Source of the DNA: Acidimicrobiales bacterium
GTDB lineage: Bacteria; Actinomycetota; Acidimicrobiia; Acidimicrobiales; Aldehydirespiratoraceae
DNA: 64,000 nt
NCBI GenBank assembly: GCA_029263215.1
Contig: JAJCXY010000002.1
Coordinates: 1-64,000 of the forward strand
Reading direction: 5' to 3'
The position numbers and the translations under genes were made by a program. This document shows, in pieces, positions 8,244 to 17,143 of the stretch. Below the pieces are notes generated by a model. The model worked only from the letters and a program-made list of their open reading frames with translations. It ran no database searches and was not told the origin of the DNA. Within the stretch, counting starts at the first letter, position 1, and each line of letters opens with the position of its first letter.

Positions 8244-9437
8244 GTGATGAACGAGCGAATCGGGGCGGCCGACGCAGCGTCGCGCCTTGGCGTGAAGCGG
8301 GAGACGATCTACGCCTACGTCAGCAGGGGGCTTCTCGTATCGGAACGCCATATCGACGGCAAGTCATCGACCTTCGACCCAGCGGAGATCGAACGCCTGC
8401 GTCGCAGTCGCAACCGCGGCCGGCCCGGGCGGCTGGAGGTGCCGGTCGCCTCATCGATCACTGAAGTCACCGACGGAGTCGTCGCCTACCGCGGCCACCC
8501 CATCGACCAACTCATCGAATCCGGCCACCACTACGAGGATGGCGCCGAACTCCTCTGGAGGGGCCATCTGAAACCGGCCGTCACCTGGACTCCCAGCCCC
8601 GACATCAGCGCCGCCGTGACCCGCTCGATCGGAGTTCTCCCGCCCCATGCCTCACCCACCGACCGCATGATGGCCGGCGTGGTCGCGGCCGGTGCCGCCG
8701 ACGCGTTCAGCGACGACCGGTCGCTCGACGGAGTAACGACGAGCGGGAGGATCCTGATCCGGGCGATCATCGACTCCCTGCCCCGCCCCTCGGCTCGAGC
8801 CGAGCGACCCACCGATGATCGAATCGCCCACCGCCTGTGGCTTCGCCTCACCGACGAGGCCGAGGATGCCTGGCCCCTGCTCGACACCGCCCTCTTGGTT
8901 CTCGCCGATCACGGCATGGCCACCTCCACCCTGGCCGCCCGACTCGCCGCGTCTACCCGGGCGGCTCCCCACGCCGTGCTCCTGGCCGGTCTGGGCGCGC
9001 TGGCCGGTCCCCTCCACGGAGGGGCCAGTCGCCTGGTGCACGACCTGTTTCACGATGCCGAGCGCCGCGGCGCCGACAAGGCCCTCGCCGACGTGATCCA
9101 CCGCGACGGCAAGGTCCCCGGCGTGGGCCACTTCATCCATCGCACCCGCGACCCCCGACACGACATCCTCTTCGATGCCATCGCCGGGCACGACCTCGAT
9201 CCAGACCGGATGGACGTGGTTGCCTCGGTCGTTTCTCGGATATCGGAACGGATCCCCGCCGCACCCAATATCGATCTCGCGCTCGGAGCGCTCACCTTCA
9301 TCTCCGGCATGGAGTCCGCCGCGGGCGAAGCCGTCTTTGCGATCGCCCGCACCGCCGGCTGGCTCGCACATGCCCTCGAGGAGTACGACGAGACACCGAT
9401 TCGGTTCCGGCCCGTGGGGCGTTATGTGGGTCGGTGA
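8244..9437 (+). CDS. Helix-turn-helix citrate synthase (DNA-binding domain fused to a citrate synthase fold)
   Basis: Residues 1-55 form a MerR/excisionase-type winged helix (AADAASRLGVKRETIYAYVS, then FDPAEIERL), and the remaining 340 residues are a citrate synthase domain. The active-site region residues are kept (DHGMATSTLAARL, GPLHGGASR, GVGHFIHRTRDPRH), so activity or ligand binding is possible. Sequence near the third region diverges from the neighbour enzyme. The gene starts at GTG 8244 or ATG 8247, with AGGTGA upstream. It probably senses an acyl-CoA or oxaloacetate and regulates its own gene and the divergent citrate synthase; this is inferred from domain fusion and the dyad. Confidence 0.85.
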   Translation: MMNERIGAADAASRLGVKRETIYAYVSRGLLVSERHIDGKSSTFDPAEIERLRRSRNRGRPGRLEVPVASSITEVTDGVVAYRGHPIDQLIESGHHYEDGAELLWRGHLKPAVTWTPSPDISAAVTRSIGVLPPHASPTDRMMAGVVAAGAADAFSDDRSLDGVTTSGRILIRAIIDSLPRPSARAERPTDDRIAHRLWLRLTDEAEDAWPLLDTALLVLADHGMATSTLAARLAASTRAAPHAVLLAGLGALAGPLHGGASRLVHDLFHDAERRGADKALADVIHRDGKVPGVGHFIHRTRDPRHDILFDAIAGHDLDPDRMDVVASVVSRISERIPAAPNIDLALGALTFISGMESAAGEAVFAIARTAGWLAHALEEYDETPIRFRPVGRYVGR

Positions 9438-9438
9438 C

Positions 9439-9457
9439 CGAGCCGAATTCAGGCTCG
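9439..9457. terminator. Short hairpin between convergent genes
   Basis: CGAGCC (9439-9444) and GGCTCG (9452-9457) form a 6-bp stem around a 7-nt loop between the HTH-citrate synthase and MeaB stop regions. No U tract follows. The terminator role is inferred from its convergent position only. Confidence 0.3.
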
Positions 9458-10435
9458 CTCGTCCCACGCGGCGAGGAGGCGCTCGACGGCAATCGGCGGC
9501 GTGGTGACTCCATCGCTCACCTCCGCCTCGAGCTCACGCCGCAGCGCGGTGAGTGAGGGGCGATCATCGAACCGCTCCAGCAAGCGCTCGTGGAGCATGG
9601 ATCTCATCCATGAGAGCTGCTGTTCTCTTCGACGTTCTTCGCGCTCTCCGGAAGCAGTGAGCGCTTCGCGATGGGTTTGGACCCCTGCCCACAGCTCAGC
9701 GAGACCGGTGTCGAGCAGCGCCGAACAGGTGAGCACCGGTGGTTTCCAATTGGGCGAAGCGGGCTGGAGCAGATGGAGGGCTCGCCGGTAGTCGACCGCG
9801 GCGAGCTCGGCTCTCTCGACGTTGTCGCCGTCGGCCTTGTTGACCGCGAGCATGTCGGCGAGTTCGAGAACACCCTTCTTGATGCCCTGGAGCTGATCGC
9901 CCGCGCCCGCCAGCATCAGCACCAGGAACAGGTCGACCATACCGTGCACTGCCGTCTCACTCTGGCCCACACCCACCGTCTCGACGATCACCACGTCGTA
10001 GCCGGCGGCCTCGAGCACGAGCATTGACTCGCGGGTGGCTCGGGTCACTCCACCGAGCGTGCCCGCCGTGGGCGAGGGTCGGATGAAAGCTCCCTCGTCG
10101 TTGGCGAGATTGCCCATCCGGGTCTTGTCGCCGAGGATCGATCCACCGGTTCGGGTGCTCGACGGATCGACCGCGAGCACGGCCACTCGATGGCCGAGCG
10201 ACGTTAGGTGGGTGCCGAGGGAGTCGATGAATGTCGACTTGCCCACGCCGGGCACGCCGGTGATGCCGATCCGCTGAGCACCGCCCGTATGGGGCAGCAG
10301 CCGTTCGAGAAGTGCAGCCGCCTCGATGCGGTGCTCGGGCCGGGTCGATTCGACGAGGGTGATGGCCTGCCCGATGGCTGTGCGGTCGCCTGTGCGTACA
10401 CCAGCTTCTAGAGAGTCGACGTCGATGTCGGACAT
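9449..10435 (-). CDS. meaB: Methylmalonyl-CoA mutase-associated GTPase MeaB (ArgK family)
   Basis: This 328-residue G3E-family GTPase protects methylmalonyl-CoA mutase and gates its cobalamin loading. It shows the P-loop GVPGVGKST near residue 61, the Mg-binding and switch region DPSSTRTGGSILGDKTRM, VETVGVGQSE, and the base-specificity motif NKAD. The C-terminal helical dimerisation arm is present. The mutase genes lie 2-7 kb away on the same strand, separated by amidase and Dabb genes on the other strand, so MeaB has its own promoter. Confidence 0.94.
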   Translation of the reverse strand: MSDIDVDSLEAGVRTGDRTAIGQAITLVESTRPEHRIEAAALLERLLPHTGGAQRIGITGVPGVGKSTFIDSLGTHLTSLGHRVAVLAVDPSSTRTGGSILGDKTRMGNLANDEGAFIRPSPTAGTLGGVTRATRESMLVLEAAGYDVVIVETVGVGQSETAVHGMVDLFLVLMLAGAGDQLQGIKKGVLELADMLAVNKADGDNVERAELAAVDYRRALHLLQPASPNWKPPVLTCSALLDTGLAELWAGVQTHREALTASGEREERRREQQLSWMRSMLHERLLERFDDRPSLTALRRELEAEVSDGVTTPPIAVERLLAAWDERA

Positions 10436-10509
10436 GGCCGAACCCTAATGGGCGTCGACCCGGCCCAGGCCGTACCCTGCTTCGTCAGACCCTCCTGAAG
10501 GAGACCTGT

Positions 10510-11889
10510 ATGGGTGACGAACTGTGGCGACGATCGGCCCGAGACCTGGCCTTGTTGATTCGAGAGGGAACAGTGTCGAGCCGCGAGGTGGTCGATGCTC
10601 ACCTCGACCGCATCGACAGCGTCAACGAACGCGTCAACGCGATCACTGTGCTTCTCGCTGATGAAGCCAGAGCGGCCGCAGACTCCGCCGATGCCGCCGA
10701 TCCTGATTCACGGGGACTTCTTCACGGTGTTCCCATCACCGTGAAAGAAAACATCGATCTGATGGGATCGGCCACCACCAGGGGCGTGGAGGTTCTGGCC
10801 AACGAGATGCCCTCCTCCGATGCACCGGTGGCCGCCCGCATGAAGGCTGCCGGAGCGATCCCGATCGGCCGTACCAACATGCCCGAGATGGGTCTGCGGA
10901 TCGACACCGCCTGTCCTCTACGGGGCCGCACCTACAACCCTTGGGCTCACCACCTCACCGCAGGAGGCTCGAGTGGCGGGGAAGGGGCCGCGCTGGCCAC
11001 CGGGATGTCGCCTCTGGGGCTCGGAAACGACATCGGGGGCTCCGTTCGCAACCCCGCTTACTGCAACGGCGTCGCTTCCTTGAAGCCCACCCGGGGTCGC
11101 CTCCCTCGCGTGTACACAACCATGCCGGAGAACCCGGGCCTCAACGGCCAGATCATGTCGAGTGAAGGCCCGATGGCGCGAACCATCGGCGATGTGCGCA
11201 CCGCGTTGGGGATACTCAACGGCCGCGATCGTGGCGACCCGATGTCGGTCGACGTCGCCCTGATCGGCCCCGATGCTCCCCGAACTGCTGCCTTGGCGGT
11301 GTCGGCGGAAGGGGTCGAGGTCGACCCTGTGTGTGTCGACGCCGCCCGAAGAGCCGCGGATGCATTGGCCGCTGCCGGCTGGGAGATCACCGAGACGTCA
11401 CCACCGGAACTCGCCCTGGTCACCGAACTCTGGGGCTCGATGATGGCCTTCGACATCGCGGCCGCGCTCCCGATGTTCGAGCAGTTCCTCAGCCTCGAGG
11501 TAGCCGGCGTTCTTGCCCGCGCTCCCGAGTTCTTCTCCGACATGCCGGTGGCTCTGTGCCACACCGAACGCCACCGCGTGGGTCGGGTGTGGTCGACCTT
11601 CTTCGCCGAGCACAGCGTGATGATCACCCCCGCGTGGACGACTCGACCGTTCGAACACGACAGAGACCTCGAGCCCGACGGGTTGGAGCTGATCTCGCGG
11701 GTGCTTCCGTTCATCACCCCCGGCAATATCCTCGGAATCCCCGCCGCTGCGGTGCCCACAGGGGTCGTGGACGATCTGCCCACCGGAGTTCAGGTCTACG
11801 CCGACCTCTGGCGCGACGACCTCGCCCTCGACGCGGCCCAGGTCCTAGAGGACGCTCTCGGGACGATCACGCCCATCGATCCGCGCTAG
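10510..11889 (+). CDS. Amidase (amidase signature family)
   Basis: A 459-residue amide hydrolase with the Ser-cisSer-Lys catalytic apparatus. The lysine is in GVPITVKENID, the glycine and serine-rich signature is AGGSSGGEGAALA, and the nucleophile lies in GNDIGGSVRNPA. Substrate preference cannot be told from sequence; in this family it ranges from aryl amides to Glu-tRNA amidation, but no gatB or gatC lies nearby, so a catabolic or detoxifying role is likelier. An AAGGAG ribosome site stands seven to eight bases before the ATG. A TACCCT box upstream may be its -10. Confidence 0.87.
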   Translation: MGDELWRRSARDLALLIREGTVSSREVVDAHLDRIDSVNERVNAITVLLADEARAAADSADAADPDSRGLLHGVPITVKENIDLMGSATTRGVEVLANEMPSSDAPVAARMKAAGAIPIGRTNMPEMGLRIDTACPLRGRTYNPWAHHLTAGGSSGGEGAALATGMSPLGLGNDIGGSVRNPAYCNGVASLKPTRGRLPRVYTTMPENPGLNGQIMSSEGPMARTIGDVRTALGILNGRDRGDPMSVDVALIGPDAPRTAALAVSAEGVEVDPVCVDAARRAADALAAAGWEITETSPPELALVTELWGSMMAFDIAAALPMFEQFLSLEVAGVLARAPEFFSDMPVALCHTERHRVGRVWSTFFAEHSVMITPAWTTRPFEHDRDLEPDGLELISRVLPFITPGNILGIPAAAVPTGVVDDLPTGVQVYADLWRDDLALDAAQVLEDALGTITPIDPR

Positions 11890-11917
11890 GCAGCCAATCC
11901 GTGCTTGGATCTCCACC

Positions 11918-12208
11918 ATGATCCGACATCACGTTCTCATGACTCTCAACGACGATGCCAAGGATGCGGCCGACACCATCGTGGCCGAACTCCGGGCGTT
12001 CGTGCCGACCTGTCCCGAGATCCGCTCCTATCAGGTAGGCCGCGACATGGGACTCACGCCGGGTGCGGCCGATGTGTCGGTGGTCGCCGAGTTCGACTCC
12101 GTCGACGACTACAGGGCCTACTCCGCTCACCCCGAGCATCAACGCATCATTTCCGAACACATCGCGCCCAACGCCGCCTCGCTGGTGAGGATGCAGACCG
12201 ACGACTGA
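11918..12208 (+). CDS. Dabb (stress-responsive alpha/beta barrel) family protein
   Basis: A 96-residue ferredoxin-like barrel protein. MIRHHVLMTL at the start, the middle SYQVGRDMG and DVSVVAEFDSVDDYRAY followed by HPEHQRI are diagnostic of the Dabb fold. Members are dimeric and include stress proteins and small cyclases, but the role here is unknown. It starts 28 bp after the amidase stop on the same strand and is probably co-transcribed. Confidence 0.82.
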   Translation: MIRHHVLMTLNDDAKDAADTIVAELRAFVPTCPEIRSYQVGRDMGLTPGAADVSVVAEFDSVDDYRAYSAHPEHQRIISEHIAPNAASLVRMQTDD

Positions 12209-12229
12209 CAGGTCGGTCGCGCTGCGCTC

Positions 12230-14377
<2,148 letters not shown>

Positions 14378-14410
14378 CGCGTCCACGGTACGCCGTCAGC
14401 GGGCCCAATT

Positions 14411-14424
14411 CCCCCGTACGGGGG
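14411..14424. repeat. Perfect 14-bp palindrome upstream of mutB
   Basis: CCCCCGTACGGGGG lies between the SDR stop and the mutB start. It could form a G+C hairpin or be a regulator site; there is no U tract on the transcribed strand, so it is not a classical terminator. Confidence 0.35.
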
Positions 14425-14441
14425 TTTGGGGGTCGAGCGGG

Positions 14442-15176
14442 TCAGAGCACCAGGGTGGTGCCGCCGTCGACCTTCAGGATCGTTCCGGTCATGTAAGTGT
14501 TGGTCACACAGGCCATGATCGCTTGGGCGCAGTCCTCGGGGGTGGCCGATCGCTTGGCTGGCACCAGGGCCGCGAGTCCGGCGTGCATGTCGTGCCAGTC
14601 GGCCGTCCACGGGGTGGCGACGAGGCCGGGGGCAATGGCGTTCACCCGCACCGGTGCACAGAACTTGGCCATGTCCTCGGTGAGATTGTTGAGCGCCGCC
14701 TTGGCCATGCCGTAGGCGATAGAGCTCCCAACCGGCCGGAGCCCGGCGATCGAGGTGACGTTGACGATCGCCCCCGCGGTCTCTTTCAACGCCGGGACGG
14801 CCGCCTTCGACATCCACCAGGTGCCGTAGACGTTTATCTCGATGGTCTTGAAGAGGATCTCATTGGTGAGAGCTTCGTGATCGGTGTGGTCGATCCGGGT
14901 GGTCCAGCCCGCGTTGTTCACCAACACATCGAGCCTTCCGAGCCCGTCACTAGCGGCCGCCACCAGGGCCTTGCACTGGGACTCGTCGGAGATGTCGGCT
15001 CGCACATATATCGACCCGTTACCGAGTTCGGCCGCGAGCGCTTCCCCCGTCTCCACCGAGCTCGACGAGTTGACCACCACCGACGCCCCTTCGGCCGCCA
15101 GCGCTCTCGCCGTGGCCTCACCTATCCCGCTCGTCGAACCGGTGACGATCGCGACCTTCCCCTCCAGTGATCCCAT
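14442..15176 (-). CDS. Short-chain dehydrogenase/reductase (SDR)
   Basis: A classical 244-residue SDR using NAD(P)H. Visible are the cofactor glycine motif TGSTSGIGEA near residue 12, NNAGWT, catalytic serine in VNVTS, and the YGMAK form of YxxxK. It ends in the common TGTILKVDGGTTLVL. The start at ATG 15176 follows a GGGGGAG purine run. The gene is placed 23 bp after mutA and 55-65 bp before mutB, so it is inside the mutase operon; its substrate is unknown and no link to mutase chemistry is established. Confidence 0.85.
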   Translation of the reverse strand: MGSLEGKVAIVTGSTSGIGEATARALAAEGASVVVNSSSSVETGEALAAELGNGSIYVRADISDESQCKALVAAASDGLGRLDVLVNNAGWTTRIDHTDHEALTNEILFKTIEINVYGTWWMSKAAVPALKETAGAIVNVTSIAGLRPVGSSIAYGMAKAALNNLTEDMAKFCAPVRVNAIAPGLVATPWTADWHDMHAGLAALVPAKRSATPEDCAQAIMACVTNTYMTGTILKVDGGTTLVL

Positions 15177-15199
15177 TCTCTTGTCTCCCCCTGATCGAC

Positions 15200-17023
15200 T
15201 CAACCGATCCCGAGTGTCGAGTGCAGTCGGCGCAACGTATCTAGCACATCCATACCTGCGTGCCAGAACTCGTCGACCCCGGCCGAACGGAGCGCCTCGG
15301 CCTGCTCACCGGGATCCCCGGCTACTACCACCAGCACCGCGCCGGCTTCCTTGAGCGCGGTGGCGGTTGCCGCGGCGCGCTCGGCGTATACGGCGTCTGA
15401 CGAACAGATCACTGCCACCCCGCAACCGGTGTCGGTGAACGCAACCTCGGCCTGCAGCGGCGAGTAGGCCCCGTCGCCGTCGTAGCCGACCGTCCGCACG
15501 CCACCAACCGCGAGGAGGTTGCTCGTCCAGGTGGATCGGGCGGTGTGGACCGCCAGGTCGCCGAGGGTCACGAGACACACGCTGGGACGTCCGGTCGCAC
15601 CGGACGCGGCGCGGTCGGCGGCATCCCTGAGGTTCTCGAACGGGGCCGCCAAGCGACGCAGGGGCAGGCCGTCACCGGAGGGGTCAGTGGGGTTCGAAGC
15701 GGCAAGTCCGGTCGGTGGGTCGTTGTCGACTTCGGGGAACTCCGTCACGCCGGTGATCGACTCGGTGCGATCGGCAAGATGACCGAGGCGCGTCGCCCAA
15801 GAGTGGTCGATCTCAGATCTCACAGAGCCGTCGGCCAAGCCAACCTCGATGCCGCCCCGGGCCTCGACCTCCTGAAATATCGCCCAGGCCTGCTGGGCGA
15901 TGCGGTTGGTGAGCGATTCCACGAACCAGGATCCACTCGCGGGGTCGACGAGTCGGCCCAGCTGTGATTCCTCGATCAGGAGCAACTGGGTGTTGCGGGC
16001 ATTGCGACGAGCGAACGAGTTGGCTTGTTCGATCGCATTGTCGAACGGGAGGACGGTGACCGAATCGGCGCCCCCAAGACCGGCACCCAGTGCTGCGGTG
16101 GTGGACCTCAGCATGTTGACCCACGGGTCGCGCCGGCTGAACATGGAACGCGCCGTTACCGCCTGGATCTGATGGTGACGATGATGGACGGGCACCCCGC
16201 ACGCATCGAGAACACGATCCCAGAGCCGCCGAGAGGCCCGCATCGCCGCAATCGTGGTGAACTGATCGGCCCCCGCCGTTGATCGAAAGCCGATGGTGGA
16301 CGCGGCCTGGGCCAGCGTGAGCCCGGCCTCTTCCAGAGCTCTCAGGTAGGCGACCCCGGTGGCCAGAGCCCATGCCATCTCCTGGGTGGATGTGGCACCG
16401 GCATCGCTGTAGCAGGTGGCGTCAACCGTGAACACCGCGGCCCCCGGGAGCCGGGGGGCGAGGTCGGCACCGAGCCGAGCCGCCGCCGCCAGCGAAGGTT
16501 CGGCGCCACTGCGCGCAATCTCGCCGATGGGATCGAGACCGAGCCAGCTGCCAGTGGTTTCGCTGTCGCCCCGCTCGGCGATCAGGCCTGCAAAAGCGCG
16601 GGCGGCGGCAAGGTCGTTGTGGGGGGCGAGGGCGACCGGCGCGATGTCGAGCAGCACACCTTCCAGCGCGGTGTGCAGTGCTTCATTCGACCAGCCTTCG
16701 ACCGGCGCCACGATCTCGACCGAGGTGACACCCTTCTCCAAATCTTCGAGAACGTGGAGGTTGCAGGTCGCCGGATCTACCCCAGAGTGCTGCTGGCGGA
16801 CGTCCCAGCCCGAAAGGACCCGGTTGTCGTCGAGCGGCACGCCCGACGCCTCGACGCTCACATCGTCGGCCGCGTAGAGGGGCTGGATCTCGATCCCGCT
16901 GAGCGACTCGCTCACCAGGACATCGTCGAAGGTCCTTCCTCTCAGCACCTTCTCGACGGCGGCGCGCCACGCCTCACGAGAGCCGGTGGTGAAACCAGCA
17001 GGATCCAGGGAAGGGTCGTTCAT
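15200..17023 (-). CDS. mutA: Methylmalonyl-CoA mutase, small (non-catalytic) subunit
   Basis: A 607-residue relative of MutB that forms the heterodimer partner. The barrel region is recognisable (TCYSDAGATSTQEMAWALA, LLLIEESQLGRLVDPASGSW). The C-terminal B12-like domain has lost the DxHxxG motif: the equivalent stretch reads VTLGDLAVHTARSTW. This is the expected feature of the small subunit. ATG 17023 is chosen over TTG 17032. It is the first gene of the mutA-SDR-mutB group. Confidence 0.92.
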   Translation of the reverse strand: MNDPSLDPAGFTTGSREAWRAAVEKVLRGRTFDDVLVSESLSGIEIQPLYAADDVSVEASGVPLDDNRVLSGWDVRQQHSGVDPATCNLHVLEDLEKGVTSVEIVAPVEGWSNEALHTALEGVLLDIAPVALAPHNDLAAARAFAGLIAERGDSETTGSWLGLDPIGEIARSGAEPSLAAAARLGADLAPRLPGAAVFTVDATCYSDAGATSTQEMAWALATGVAYLRALEEAGLTLAQAASTIGFRSTAGADQFTTIAAMRASRRLWDRVLDACGVPVHHRHHQIQAVTARSMFSRRDPWVNMLRSTTAALGAGLGGADSVTVLPFDNAIEQANSFARRNARNTQLLLIEESQLGRLVDPASGSWFVESLTNRIAQQAWAIFQEVEARGGIEVGLADGSVRSEIDHSWATRLGHLADRTESITGVTEFPEVDNDPPTGLAASNPTDPSGDGLPLRRLAAPFENLRDAADRAASGATGRPSVCLVTLGDLAVHTARSTWTSNLLAVGGVRTVGYDGDGAYSPLQAEVAFTDTGCGVAVICSSDAVYAERAAATATALKEAGAVLVVVAGDPGEQAEALRSAGVDEFWHAGMDVLDTLRRLHSTLGIG

Positions 17024-17143
17024 CGTGCCCAACCCTATTACCGCACCCTCTGGCGCACTACGGCCGGGTTCAGACCCGAGCCGGCAGCGGTGAATGGCAC
17101 GGACACCGCCACCGACTCGAGTTGCGGAGTAACTCCGGGTACC

